Notes under the pieces: generated by a model
Told to the model about the DNA's origin: nothing
Databases searched by the model: none
Seen by the model: only the letters and a program-made list of their open reading frames with translations
Part shown: piece after piece, positions 43,726 through 55,663 of the stretch
Layout: each line of letters opens with the position of its first letter
Numbering within the stretch: position 1 is the first letter of the stretch
Position numbers and translations under genes: made by a program
Assembly (NCBI GenBank): GCA_046726235.1
Contig: JBKPAD010000010.1
Span: 62,001-126,000 of the forward strand
DNA: 64,000 nucleotides
Direction: 5' to 3'
Source: Nitricoxidireducens sp046726235
GTDB taxonomy: Bacteria; Pseudomonadota; Gammaproteobacteria; Burkholderiales; Rhodocyclaceae

Positions 43726-45093
43726 CTAAGCCGTACGGACCCGAATGTTGCCCGACGAACGCAGGCGAGTATGCCACAGCCCCGCGATATCACGCAATCT
43801 GGATGGGGGGAAGCTGACCGGAGCGCCGTTGCTGATTCGCAACTGGCCGTCGGTCCAGACGTGGGTCACATGCTCTCGACCGGCCGTGTAAACCAGATGC
43901 GAGGCGGGGTCGAAACAGGGTTGGAGCGTCCAGTCGTCGAGGCTCACGGCGCACAGGTCCGCCTGCTTGCCGGCCTTCAGCGAGCCGATGCGCTCGTCCA
44001 GCCCCAGCGCGGCCGCGCCGTCGAGCGTCGCCATGCGCAGCGCGGCATGGGCGTCGACGACCGTCGGGTCGCCGCTGGCGGCCTTGGCCAACAGGGCGGC
44101 GTGGCGGATTTCATGGAACAGGTCGAGGCGGTTGTTGCTGGCCGCGCCGTCGGTGCCTAGGCCAACGCTTAGGCCGGCCGCGAGCATTTCGGCAACCGGA
44201 GGGATGCCGCTGGCCAGCTTCATGTTCGAGGTCGGGCAGTGGGCGACGTGGCAGCCGTGCTCGGCGAGCAGGGCGATCTCCTCGGCGTTCAGATGGACGG
44301 CGTGGACCGCGATCAGGCGCGGATCGAGCAGGCCCAGGCGTTGCAGGCGTGCCAACGGACGCACGCCGTGCTGCTTGATGCTTTCCTCGACTTCGTGCTG
44401 CGTTTCGTGCAGGTGGACGTGAATCGGCACGTCCAACTGCGCGGCCAGCGTGGCGACGCGCTCGAAGGTCTTGTCGGCGACGGTGTAGGGCGCATGCGGC
44501 GCCAGGCAGAACGAGATCAGCGACTCGTCGCGCAGGGCGTCGCGCGCCGCGAGGCCCTTGGCCAGGTAGTCCTCGGCGTCGGCCGCGTAGCCGGTCGGGA
44601 ACTCGATGACGGTGATGCCGAGGGCCGCCCGCATGCCAAGTTCGAGCGCCGCCGAGGCGGCCGCCTCAGGATAAAAATACATGTCGTTGAAGCAGGTCAC
44701 GCCGCCGCGCAGCATCTCTGCGCAGGCCAGCAGCGTGCCGTCGCGCACGAACTCCGCGGACACGTGCTTCGCCTCGGCCGGCCAGATCTTCTCCTGCAGC
44801 CAGCGCATCAGCGGCATGTCGTCGGCGTAGCCGCGCATCAGGGCCATTGCGGCGTGGGTGTGGAGGTTGACCAGGCCGGGCATCAGCACGTGCGTCGGCA
44901 GGTCGATGCGCTCGCGCGGCGCGAACGACGCTTCGGCTTCGGCGAGGGGAAGCAGCGCGGCGATGCGTCCGCCGTCCACGACAAGCGCATGGCCTTCGAG
45001 GGCGGTGCTGGCCGGCTCCATCGGAATCACCCAGCGTGGCACGATCAAAAGGTCGGTCGGGCGTGGGGGCGGGCTGGCGGCGGCGTTCGTCAT
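43726..45093 (-). CDS. mtaD: 5-methylthioadenosine/S-adenosylhomocysteine deaminase (TRZ/ATZ amidohydrolase)
   Basis: A 455-residue metal-dependent hydrolase. The metal sites VNLHTHAAMALMRGYADD, HVHLHETQHEVEES, VHAVHLNAEE and GTDGAASNNRLDLFHEIR (aspartate) are in order, and the start TDLLIVPRWVIPMEPAS matches MtaD. It deaminates methylthioadenosine or S-adenosylhomocysteine, feeding methionine-cycle salvage. ATG at 45093 is preferred; 45102 is also in frame, and neither has a strong ribosome-binding site. Divergent from gyrA, 52 bases upstream of ompA on the same strand. Confidence 0.9.
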   Translation of the reverse strand: MTNAAASPPPRPTDLLIVPRWVIPMEPASTALEGHALVVDGGRIAALLPLAEAEASFAPRERIDLPTHVLMPGLVNLHTHAAMALMRGYADDMPLMRWLQEKIWPAEAKHVSAEFVRDGTLLACAEMLRGGVTCFNDMYFYPEAAASAALELGMRAALGITVIEFPTGYAADAEDYLAKGLAARDALRDESLISFCLAPHAPYTVADKTFERVATLAAQLDVPIHVHLHETQHEVEESIKQHGVRPLARLQRLGLLDPRLIAVHAVHLNAEEIALLAEHGCHVAHCPTSNMKLASGIPPVAEMLAAGLSVGLGTDGAASNNRLDLFHEIRHAALLAKAASGDPTVVDAHAALRMATLDGAAALGLDERIGSLKAGKQADLCAVSLDDWTLQPCFDPASHLVYTAGREHVTHVWTDGQLRISNGAPVSFPPSRLRDIAGLWHTRLRSSGNIRVRTA

Positions 45094-45235
45094 GGCCGGC
45101 ATTAGAACAGAATCGTCGAATGGAAACAACGCGTTAGGCGGGACACCGGAAGCCGTGGACGAAGCCGGTCTCAGACGGTCGGCATGCTAAAATCGCCCCT
45201 TTACCAGCAATCCCACTGCACCTGTTCGGGACGAC

Positions 45236-47794
<2,559 letters not shown>

Positions 47795-47824
47795 CTTCAC
47801 CAACAATCTAAGGGAGTGAGAAGC

Positions 47825-48907
47825 ATGGCACGTGTTTTCAACTTTAGCGCCGGTCCCGCCGCGCTGCCCGAAGAAGTTCTCAAGCAAGCCGCCGACGAGA
47901 TGGTGGATTGGCACGGTTGCGGCCAGTCGGTCATGGAAATGAGCCACCGCGGCAAGGAATTCATCGCCATCGCCGAAGCCGCCGAGGCCGACCTGCGCGA
48001 GCTGATGGGCATTCCCGCCAACTACAAGGTGCTGTTCCTGCAGGGCGGTGCCTCGCTGCAGTTCGAGATGATCCCGATCAACCTGCTGCGCGGCAAGCCG
48101 TCGGCGGACTACATCCACACCGGCGAGTGGGCCAAAAAGGCGATCAAGGCCGCCAAGACCTTCTGCAACGTCAACGTCGCCGCCAGCGCCGAAGACAAGA
48201 ACTTCACCTACGCGCCGCCGCAAGCGTCGTGGAAGCTCAACAAGGACGCCGCCTACGTCCACTACACCGCCAACGAGACCATCGGCGGCGTCGAGTTCAA
48301 CTGGATTCCCGAGACCGGCGACGTGCCGCTGGTTTGCGACATGTCGTCGAACATCCTTTCGCGCGTCATCGACGTCTCGAAGTTCGGTCTCATCTACGGC
48401 GGCGCGCAGAAGAACATCGGCCCGGCCGGCCTGACCATCGTCATCGTGCGCGACGACCTCGTCGGCAAGGCGCAGCCGACGCCGCCGGCCATGCTCGACT
48501 ACAAGACCCACGTCGACGCCGACTCCATGTACAACACGCCGCCCACCTACGCGATCTACATCGCCGGCCTGGTCTTCCAGTGGCTGAAGAAGAACGGTGG
48601 CGTCGCGGCGATGGAGCAGAAGAACGTCGAGAAGGCGAACCTGCTCTACAACTATCTCGAGACCACCGACTTCTACCGCAACCCGGTCGCCAAGTCGGAC
48701 CGCTCGCGCATGAATGTGCCGTTCACGCTCAAGGACGCCGCGCTCGACGAGGAATTCCTCAAGGGCGCCAAGGCGCGCGGCATGGTCCAGCTCAAGGGTC
48801 ACCGCTCGGTCGGCGGCATGCGCGCGTCGATCTACAACGCCATGCCGCTCGCGGGCGTGCAGGCACTCGTCGAGTACATGAAAGAATTCGCCGCGAGCAA
48901 GGGATGA
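47825..48907 (+). CDS. serC: Phosphoserine aminotransferase
   Basis: A 360-residue class V PLP enzyme for serine and pyridoxine synthesis. VFNFSAGPAALPEEVLKQAA, VLFLQGGASLQFEMIPINLL, the lysine region LIYGGAQKNIGPAGLTIVIV and C-terminal HRSVGGMRASIYNAMP are plain. GGGAG eight bases before the ATG at 47825 fixes the start. It lies 30 bases after gyrA. Confidence 0.97.
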   Translation: MARVFNFSAGPAALPEEVLKQAADEMVDWHGCGQSVMEMSHRGKEFIAIAEAAEADLRELMGIPANYKVLFLQGGASLQFEMIPINLLRGKPSADYIHTGEWAKKAIKAAKTFCNVNVAASAEDKNFTYAPPQASWKLNKDAAYVHYTANETIGGVEFNWIPETGDVPLVCDMSSNILSRVIDVSKFGLIYGGAQKNIGPAGLTIVIVRDDLVGKAQPTPPAMLDYKTHVDADSMYNTPPTYAIYIAGLVFQWLKKNGGVAAMEQKNVEKANLLYNYLETTDFYRNPVAKSDRSRMNVPFTLKDAALDEEFLKGAKARGMVQLKGHRSVGGMRASIYNAMPLAGVQALVEYMKEFAASKG

Positions 48908-48911
48908 AATC

Positions 48912-50105
48912 ATGACCGACTCTGCCAGGCAGTTTCAGGTTCTGATCCTCAACAACGTTTCGCAGAACGGCCTCAAGCGCCTGCCGGCGGAGCGTTTCGT
49001 CTGCGCCAAGGAAGTCGCCAATCCCGACGCCGTGCTGCTGCGCTCGGCCGACATGCACAGCATGGACATCCCCAAGTCCGTGCTGGCCATCGGCCGCGCC
49101 GGCTCGGGCACCAACAACATCCCCGTCAAGGAGATGAGCAAGCGCGGCGTGCCGGTGTTCAACGCCCCTGGCGCCAACGCCAACGCCGTCAAGGAACTGG
49201 TGCTGGCGGGCATGCTGATGGCGGCGCGCAACATCGGCGGCGCAATGAAGTTCGTCGGCGGGCTCGACCCGAAAGATCCGGAGATGGAGAAGAAGGTCGA
49301 GGGCGGCAAGAAGACCTACGCCGGCTATGAGCTTTCGGGCCACACGCTGGGCGTCGTCGGCCTCGGCAAGATCGGCTGCCTGGTCGCCGACGCGGCGATC
49401 AAGCTCGGCATGAACGTTATCGGCTACGACCCCGAGATCACCGTGGACGCCGCCTGGAGCCTGCCGTCGCAGGTGAAGAAGGCGAACTCGCTCGGCGAGG
49501 TGCTGAAGAACGTCAATTTCCTGACGCTCCACGTGCCGCTCGTGGACTCGACGCGCAAGATGATCAATGCCGAGACGCTCGAACTGATGAAGCACGGCGC
49601 CGTGGTGATGAACTTCGCCCGTGAGGGCGTCGTGGACGAGGCCGCGGTGCTGGCGGCGCTCGAGGCGAAGAAGATCTCGACCTACGTCTGCGACTTCCCG
49701 AGCGCCCACGTCAACAGCCATCCGCACGTGATCGCGTTGCCGCACCTGGGCGCCTCCACGCGGGAAGCCGAAGAGAACTGCGCCATCATGGTCGCCGACC
49801 AGGTGCGCGACTACCTGCTCGACGGCAACGTGGTCAACGCGGTCAACTTCCCCAGCGTCGTCATGCCGCGCGAGTCGGGCTTCCGCATCGCCATCGCCAA
49901 CGCCAACGTGCCGAACATGGTCGGCCAGATCTCGACGGCGATGGCCGAGGCCAAGCTCAACATCCACAACATGATGAACAAGTCGAAGGGCGACGTGGCC
50001 TACACGCTGGTGGACGTCGACAGCAAGGTGCCGAAGAAGGTGATCGACGCCATTGCCAGGATCGAGGGCGTCCTCGCCGTGCGCTATTTGCCTGCGGAGA
50101 ATTGA
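48912..50105 (+). CDS. serA: D-3-phosphoglycerate dehydrogenase-like (D-2-hydroxyacid dehydrogenase with ACT domain)
   Basis: 397 residues. NAD-binding GHTLGVVGLGKIGCLVADAA, the catalytic arginine/histidine regions (MNFAREGVVDEAAVLAAL and VIALPHLGASTREAEENCA), and a C-terminal ACT domain (IANANVPNMVGQISTAMAEA). Position between serC and pheA supports phosphoglycerate dehydrogenase, the first step of serine synthesis; the ACT domain suggests serine feedback. A ribosome-binding site AAGGGA precedes the ATG, four bases after serC. Confidence 0.92.
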   Translation: MTDSARQFQVLILNNVSQNGLKRLPAERFVCAKEVANPDAVLLRSADMHSMDIPKSVLAIGRAGSGTNNIPVKEMSKRGVPVFNAPGANANAVKELVLAGMLMAARNIGGAMKFVGGLDPKDPEMEKKVEGGKKTYAGYELSGHTLGVVGLGKIGCLVADAAIKLGMNVIGYDPEITVDAAWSLPSQVKKANSLGEVLKNVNFLTLHVPLVDSTRKMINAETLELMKHGAVVMNFAREGVVDEAAVLAALEAKKISTYVCDFPSAHVNSHPHVIALPHLGASTREAEENCAIMVADQVRDYLLDGNVVNAVNFPSVVMPRESGFRIAIANANVPNMVGQISTAMAEAKLNIHNMMNKSKGDVAYTLVDVDSKVPKKVIDAIARIEGVLAVRYLPAEN

Positions 50106-51187
50106 TGGCCGACGAGCAACAGGAACTCGGCACGCTGCGCGACGGCATCGACCACATCGACGCCGAAGTGCTGCGCCTGCTCTCGGAGCGGGCGCGGCTC
50201 GCGCAGCGCGTCGGCGAGATCAAGCACGGCAACATCTACCGTCCCGAGCGCGAGGCGCAGGTGCTGCGGCGCATCGCCGAGGCCAACCCCGGTCCGCTGC
50301 CGACGGCGGCGGTGCGCACCATCTTCCGCGAGGTGATGTCGGCCTGTCTGGCGCTCGAGCAGCCGCTCAAGATCGCCTACTTCGGCCCGGCGGGCACCTT
50401 CACCGAAAGCGCGGCGCAGAAGCATTTCGGCTCGGCGCCTGCCTTCACGCCGTTCCTGGCCATCGACGACGTGTTCCGCGCCGTCGAGTCGGGCAATGCC
50501 CACTACGGCGTGGTACCGGTCGAGAACTCGACCGAAGGCGCCGTCGGCCGCACGCTCGACCTGCTGGTCACCTCGCCGCTGATGATCTGCGGCGAAGTCA
50601 TGCTGCGCATCCACCAGAACCTGCTGTCGAAGGCCGAGTCGCTGGCGGGCGTGAAGAAGCTTTACTCGCACGCGCAGTCGCTGGCGCAGTGCCACGAGTG
50701 GCTGAACCGCAACTTGCCGAACGTGGCGCGCGTGCCGGTGGCGAGCAACGCCGAGGCGGCGCGCCTCGCGGCCGCCGATCCGGAGGCCTGCGCCATCGCC
50801 GGCGAAGCCGCGGCGCGGCTCTACGAACTCGACATGCTGGCCGCCAGCATCGAGGACGACCCGAACAACACCACGCGCTTCCTCGTCGTCGCCGACCACG
50901 ACGCCGGCCCGTCCGGCATCGACAAGACGTCCTTCGTCTGCTCGGCGCAGAACAAGCCGGGCGCCGTGCACGACCTGCTGACGCCGCTCGCCGACCATGG
51001 CGTGTCGATGAGCAAGTTCGAGTCGCGTCCCGCGCGCGGCCTCAAGGGCAGCCAGTGGGAGTACGTGTTCTTCATCGACGTCGAGGGCCACCGCCACAGC
51101 GCCACCGTGGCCGCCGCGCTCGGCGACCTGCGCAGCCGTGTCGGCTTCCTCAAGGAACTCGGCTCGTACCCGCGCGCCTCCATCTGA
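50105..51187 (+). CDS. pheA: Bifunctional chorismate mutase / prephenate dehydratase
   Basis: 360 residues. AroQ chorismate mutase at 5-90 (LRDGIDHIDAEVLRLLSERA), prephenate dehydratase at 95-270 (IAYFGPAGTFTESAAQKHFG, YGVVPVENSTEGAVGRTLDL, DDPNNTTRFLVV) and an ACT domain (PGAVHDLLTPLADHGVSMSK, FESRPARG) for phenylalanine feedback. GGAG five bases upstream supports the ATG at 50105, which overlaps the serA stop (TGATG). First committed step to phenylalanine. Confidence 0.97.
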   Translation: MADEQQELGTLRDGIDHIDAEVLRLLSERARLAQRVGEIKHGNIYRPEREAQVLRRIAEANPGPLPTAAVRTIFREVMSACLALEQPLKIAYFGPAGTFTESAAQKHFGSAPAFTPFLAIDDVFRAVESGNAHYGVVPVENSTEGAVGRTLDLLVTSPLMICGEVMLRIHQNLLSKAESLAGVKKLYSHAQSLAQCHEWLNRNLPNVARVPVASNAEAARLAAADPEACAIAGEAAARLYELDMLAASIEDDPNNTTRFLVVADHDAGPSGIDKTSFVCSAQNKPGAVHDLLTPLADHGVSMSKFESRPARGLKGSQWEYVFFIDVEGHRHSATVAAALGDLRSRVGFLKELGSYPRASI

Positions 51188-51194
51188 GTTTTTC

Positions 51195-52283
51195 ATGACC
51201 ATCGCCGACCAGGCGCCGGGCTACATCCGCGCCATTTCTTCCTACGTCCCCGGCAAGCCGATCACCGAGCTTGCCCGCGAGATGGGCCTCGCCGTCGACA
51301 GCATCGTCAAGCTGGCCTCGAACGAGAACCCGCTCGGCATGAGTCCGAAGGCGCGCGCCGCCGTCGAGAAGGCCGTCGCCGGCATCGAGCGCTATCCCGA
51401 CAATTTCGACCTGACCAAGGCGCTCGCCGACCGGCTCGGCGTCGAAGCCGGGCAGATCGTGCTCGGCAACGGATCGAACGACGTGCTCGACCTCGCCGCG
51501 CGCGTGTTCCTGGCGCCGGGCCGCTCGTCTGTGTTCGCGCAGCATGCGTTCGCCGTCTATCCGCTGGCGACCATGAGCGCCGGTGCCGAGTGCATCGTCG
51601 TGCCGGCGAAGCACTACGGGCACGACCTACCTGCGATGCGCGCCGCCATCCGGCCCGATACGCGCGTCGTCTGGATCGCCAACCCGAACAATCCGACCGG
51701 CACCTTCCTGCCGCATGCCGATGTGCGGGCCTTCCTCGAAAGCGTGCCGGCCGACGTCGCCGTCGTGCTCGACGAGGCCTACAACGAATACCTGCAGCCG
51801 GCCGACCGTGCCGACACCATCGCCTGGGTGCGGGAGTTCCCGAACCTGATCGTCACGCGCACCTTCTCGAAGGTTTACGGCCTCGCCGGCCTGCGCGTCG
51901 GCTATGCGGTCGCGGCGCCCGAAGTCGCAGACCTGATGAACCGCGTGCGCCAGCCGTTCAACGTCAACAACCTCGCGCTCGCAGGCGCCATCGCGGCGCT
52001 CGACGACCACGTATTCCTCGCCGACAGCTACGATCTGAATCGCCGCGGCATGGATCAGATCGTCGCCGGCTTGAAGCGCCTCGGCCTCGAGCACATCCCG
52101 TCGCACGGCAACTTCGTCACCTTCGCCGTCGCCGACGGCGCGGCCGTCAACCAGAAGCTGCTGAAGCAGGGCGTCATCGTGCGCCCGATCGGCGGCTACG
52201 GCCTGCCGAACCATTTGCGCGTCACCATCGGCCTCGAACGCGAGAACCTGCGCTTCCTCGAGGCGCTGGAGACGTCGCTCTGA
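51195..52283 (+). CDS. hisC: Histidinol-phosphate/aromatic aminotransferase
   Basis: A 362-residue class I/II PLP enzyme: KLASNENPLGMSPKARAAVE, IANPNNPTGTFLPHADVRAF, VLDEAYNEYL, the PLP lysine in RTFSKVYGLAGLRVGYAV and a C-terminal RVTIGLERENLRFLEAL. Its location between pheA and tyrA suggests that it also, or mainly, transaminates prephenate, phenylpyruvate or hydroxyphenylpyruvate (HisC2/HisH_b type). Start by family comparison; seven bases after pheA. Confidence 0.93.
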   Translation: MTIADQAPGYIRAISSYVPGKPITELAREMGLAVDSIVKLASNENPLGMSPKARAAVEKAVAGIERYPDNFDLTKALADRLGVEAGQIVLGNGSNDVLDLAARVFLAPGRSSVFAQHAFAVYPLATMSAGAECIVVPAKHYGHDLPAMRAAIRPDTRVVWIANPNNPTGTFLPHADVRAFLESVPADVAVVLDEAYNEYLQPADRADTIAWVREFPNLIVTRTFSKVYGLAGLRVGYAVAAPEVADLMNRVRQPFNVNNLALAGAIAALDDHVFLADSYDLNRRGMDQIVAGLKRLGLEHIPSHGNFVTFAVADGAAVNQKLLKQGVIVRPIGGYGLPNHLRVTIGLERENLRFLEALETSL

Positions 52284-53182
52284 TGGCGGGCAGCGTCGCC
52301 AGCAAAGTCGTCGTTTGCGGCGTCGGCCTGATCGGCGGCTCGTTCGCGCTCGCCTGCAAGCGCGCCCTCGGCAAGCGCAAGGACGTGCGCTTCGTCGGCA
52401 TGGGTCGTACGCGCGCGCCGCTCGAACAGGCGCTGAAGCTCGGCGTGATCGACGAGATCGCCACCGACTGGGCGACGGCATTGCGCGGCGCCGACCTCGT
52501 GCTGCTCGGCATGCCGGTCGGCCAGATGCCGGCGGTGATGCGCGCGCTGGCGCCGCATCTCGAACCGCAGACCCTCGTCACCGACGGCGGCAGCACCAAG
52601 AGCGACGTCGTCGCCGCCGCGCGCGCGGCCCTTGGCGACAAGATTGCGCAGTTCGTTCCGGGCCACCCGATCGCCGGCGCCGAAAAGAGCGGCGTCGCCG
52701 CCGCGACCCCCGATCTCTACGTCGGCAAGCGCGTCGTGCTGACGCCGCTGCCGGAGAACGCGCCCGCCGCTGTGCGTGCGGTCCGCGCCGTGTGGGAACT
52801 CTGCGGCGCCAAGGTCTCCGAACTGGCGCCCGCCGAGCACGACGCCGTCTTCGCCGCCGTCAGCCACCTGCCGCACCTGCTGGCCTACACGCTGGTGCAT
52901 GAGTTCGCGGCGCGCGCCAATGCCGACCAATTGTTCGGGTTCGCGGCCGGCGGCTTCCGCGACTTCACGCGCATCGCCAGCAGCCATCCGGAAATGTGGC
53001 GCGACATCTGCCTCGCCAACCGCAAGGCGCTGCTCAAGGAACTCGACGCCTACGTCGCCGAGCTGCTGCGCACGCGCGTGCTGCTAGCGAGCGCCGATGC
53101 GCCGGGGCTCGAGCGCATGTTCGCCACGGCGCGCGCGCGCCGCGACGCCTGGCTCGACTCGCTGCTGCCGCCCGGCGAGTAG
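52283..53182 (+). CDS. tyrA: Prephenate (arogenate) dehydrogenase
   Basis: A 299-residue NAD(P)-dependent enzyme on the tyrosine branch. The Rossmann start VVVCGVGLIGGSFALACKRA, TDGGSTKSDVVAAARAALG, FVPGHPIAGAEKSGVAAATP and AVSHLPHLLAYTLVHEFA are characteristic. ATG shares a base with the hisC stop (TGATG). No fused mutase or ACT domain is present. 7 bases separate it from the next gene. Confidence 0.95.
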   Translation: MAGSVASKVVVCGVGLIGGSFALACKRALGKRKDVRFVGMGRTRAPLEQALKLGVIDEIATDWATALRGADLVLLGMPVGQMPAVMRALAPHLEPQTLVTDGGSTKSDVVAAARAALGDKIAQFVPGHPIAGAEKSGVAAATPDLYVGKRVVLTPLPENAPAAVRAVRAVWELCGAKVSELAPAEHDAVFAAVSHLPHLLAYTLVHEFAARANADQLFGFAAGGFRDFTRIASSHPEMWRDICLANRKALLKELDAYVAELLRTRVLLASADAPGLERMFATARARRDAWLDSLLPPGE

Positions 53183-53189
53183 CCGTGGC

Positions 53190-53633
53190 ATGCGCCTGTG
53201 GACACTGCATCCCAAGTATCTGGACACGCGCGGCCTCGTCGCCCTCTGGCGCGAAGCGCTGCTGGCGCAGGCCGTGCTGGCCGGCAAGACGCGCGGCTAC
53301 ACGCGGCATCCGCAGTTGATCCGCTTCCGCGAAACGTCGGCGCCGCTCGAGGCGATCGCTGCCTACCTGAACGTCGTGGAGGCCGAGGCGGTGCGGCGCG
53401 GCTACGCCTTCGACGCCACCAAGATCATGGCCCGCGGCGAGGCAGGGCAGATCGCCGCGACACGCGGCCAGCTCGACTACGAGTGGCTGCACCTGAAGCG
53501 CAAGCTCGAACGACGCGCGCCGGATTGGCTCGCCGGCCTGCCCGCGAGCCGGCGTCCCGCCGCGCATCCGCTGTTCCGCATCGTCGCCGGGCCGGTCGCC
53601 GCATGGGAAGTCCAGCAGGCGCCTGACCGATGA
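53190..53633 (+). CDS. Pyrimidine dimer DNA glycosylase/endonuclease V family protein
   Basis: A 147-residue protein starting MRLWTLHPKYLDTRGLVALW and containing GKTRGYTRHPQLIRFRETSA, as in the pyrimidine-dimer excision family (Pyr_excise, T4 DenV-like). Such enzymes cut the glycosyl bond at UV photodimers and nick the strand. It sits between tyrA and aroA, overlapping the aroA start (ATGA), so a UV-repair gene is co-expressed with aromatic amino acid synthesis. Some members are only predicted; activity is not proven. Confidence 0.85.
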   Translation: MRLWTLHPKYLDTRGLVALWREALLAQAVLAGKTRGYTRHPQLIRFRETSAPLEAIAAYLNVVEAEAVRRGYAFDATKIMARGEAGQIAATRGQLDYEWLHLKRKLERRAPDWLAGLPASRRPAAHPLFRIVAGPVAAWEVQQAPDR

Positions 53634-55600
53634 GCACCCAAGACATGGACCATCTCGACCTTCCCGCGCTCCACGGCGCCGCCGGCACCATCCGCCTGCC
53701 GGGCTCCAAGAGCATCTCCAACCGCATGCTGCTGCTGGCCGCGCTCGCCGAAGGCACGACCGAGATTCGCGACCTGCTCGATTCCGACGATACGCGCGTG
53801 ATGCTGGCGGCGCTGAAGGCGCTGGGCGTCGGCCTCGAATCCTGCGGCGTCAACGCCTGGCGCGTGACCGGCGCCGGCGGCGTGTTTGCCGTCAAGAACG
53901 CTGACTTGTTCATGGGCAACGCCGGCACCGCGATCCGGCCGCTGACCGCGGCGCTCGCGCTGTCGGGCGGCAGCTACAAGCTCTCGGGCGTGCCGCGCAT
54001 GCACGAGCGGCCGATCGGCGATCTCGTCGACGGCCTGCGCCAGATCGGCGCCGACGTGCGCTACCTGGGCAACGACGGCTATCCGCCGCTGGCGATCGCG
54101 CCGGCCGACATCAGCCTCAGCCTCGACGCCCCGATCCGTGTGCGTGGCGACGTCTCGTCGCAGTTCCTGACCGCGCTGCTGATGGCGTTGCCGCTCGCCG
54201 GCCGCGACGCCGTGGTGGAGGTCGTCACCGAACTGATCTCCAAGCCTTACATCGAGATCACGCTGAACCTGATGGCGCGTTTCGGCATCCAGGTCGAGCG
54301 CGAGGGCTGGCAGCGCTTCCGCATCGCCGCCGGCCAGCGCTATCGCAGCCCCGGTCTGCTGCACGTCGAGGGCGATGCCTCGGCGGCTTCGTACTTCCTC
54401 GCCGCCGGCGCCATCGGCGGCGGCCCGGTGCGCGTCGAGGGCGTCGGCCGTGCCAGCATCCAGGGCGACGTGCGCTTCGCCGAAGCCCTCGAGCAACTCG
54501 GCGCGCGCATCGAATGGGGCGACAACCACATCGTCGCCCGTGCCCCCGAGAGCGGGAAGCTGCGCGCCTTCGACCTCGACCTCAACCACATCCCCGACGC
54601 GGCGATGACCCTGGCCGTCGCCGCGCTGTTCGCCGCCGGCCCGTGCACTCTGCGCAACATCGCCTCCTGGCGCGTCAAGGAGACCGACCGCATCGCGGCG
54701 ATGGCGACCGAACTGCGCAAGCTCGGCGCCACGGTGGAGGAGGGCGCCGATCACCTGCGCGTGACGCCGCCGGCCGCCCTGACGCCGAACGCGGCCATCG
54801 ACACCTACGACGACCATCGCATGGCGATGTGCTTCTCGCTCGCCAGCCTCGGCGGCGTGCCGGTGCGCATCAACGAGCCGAAGTGCGTCGCCAAGACCTT
54901 CCCGGAGTACTTCATGGCATTCGAACAAGTGACCGCCCCCGTGATCGCCATCGACGGCCCCTCGGCCTCGGGCAAGGGCACGGTCGCGCAGCGCGTCGCG
55001 CAGACGCTCGGCTTCCATTTCCTCGACAGCGGCGCGCTCTATCGCCTGACCGCGCTGGCGGCGATGCGCGCCGGCGTCGCACTCGACGACGAGGCCGCCG
55101 TCGCCGCCGTGGCCGCGGCGCTGCCGGCAGAGTTCGAGGGTGACCGCATCATCCTTGCCGGCGACGAGGTTACCGAGGCGATTCGCGCCGAGGAAGTCGG
55201 CGTCGGCGCATCGAAAGTCGCCGCGCTGCCGGCCGTGCGCACGGCGCTGCTGGAGCGCCAGCGCGCCTACCGGCGCCTGCCGGGCCTGGTGGCCGACGGC
55301 CGCGACATGGGCTCGGTCGTGTTCCCCGAAGCCCCGGTCAAGGTGTTCCTCACCGCGAGCGCCGAGGCGCGCGCCGAAAGGCGCTATAAACAGTTGATCG
55401 GCAAGGGGATGGCTGCTAACATGCACACCCTTTTGCAAGACCTGAGAGAGCGTGATGCACGCGACGCAGCAAGAAGCGTCGCACCTCTCAAGCAGTACGC
55501 CGATGCCGAGTTGGTGGATACCACGCCGATGGGCATCGACGAAGCGGTCGCCGCCGTGATGGACATCGTCCGTCGGAGGTTGCCCGCGAAGGCGTCGTGA
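53630..55600 (+). CDS. aroA-cmk: Fused EPSP synthase / cytidylate kinase (AroA-Cmk)
   Basis: 656 residues in one frame. Residues 1-430 are 5-enolpyruvylshikimate-3-phosphate synthase (LPGSKSISNRMLLLAALAEG, FMGNAGTAIRPLTAALALSG, TYDDHRMAMCFSLASLGG). Residues 432-656 are cytidylate kinase (VIAIDGPSASGKGTVAQRVA, FLDSGALYRLTALAAM, VADGRDMGSVVFPEA). Together they cover shikimate-3-phosphate to EPSP and CMP to CDP. At the junction, GGAG stands six bases before an in-frame ATG at 54914, so a separate 228-residue Cmk could also be made. The order tyrA-aroA-cmk-rpsA is the usual one; here the intervening stop is missing. Confidence 0.96.
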   Translation: MSTQDMDHLDLPALHGAAGTIRLPGSKSISNRMLLLAALAEGTTEIRDLLDSDDTRVMLAALKALGVGLESCGVNAWRVTGAGGVFAVKNADLFMGNAGTAIRPLTAALALSGGSYKLSGVPRMHERPIGDLVDGLRQIGADVRYLGNDGYPPLAIAPADISLSLDAPIRVRGDVSSQFLTALLMALPLAGRDAVVEVVTELISKPYIEITLNLMARFGIQVEREGWQRFRIAAGQRYRSPGLLHVEGDASAASYFLAAGAIGGGPVRVEGVGRASIQGDVRFAEALEQLGARIEWGDNHIVARAPESGKLRAFDLDLNHIPDAAMTLAVAALFAAGPCTLRNIASWRVKETDRIAAMATELRKLGATVEEGADHLRVTPPAALTPNAAIDTYDDHRMAMCFSLASLGGVPVRINEPKCVAKTFPEYFMAFEQVTAPVIAIDGPSASGKGTVAQRVAQTLGFHFLDSGALYRLTALAAMRAGVALDDEAAVAAVAAALPAEFEGDRIILAGDEVTEAIRAEEVGVGASKVAALPAVRTALLERQRAYRRLPGLVADGRDMGSVVFPEAPVKVFLTASAEARAERRYKQLIGKGMAANMHTLLQDLRERDARDAARSVAPLKQYADAELVDTTPMGIDEAVAAVMDIVRRRLPAKAS

Positions 55601-55663
55601 CGGCCGCCCGGCCGTGACGGCAATGTTCAACTGACCCGCCGCAAGGCGGTTATGGAAACGTCT

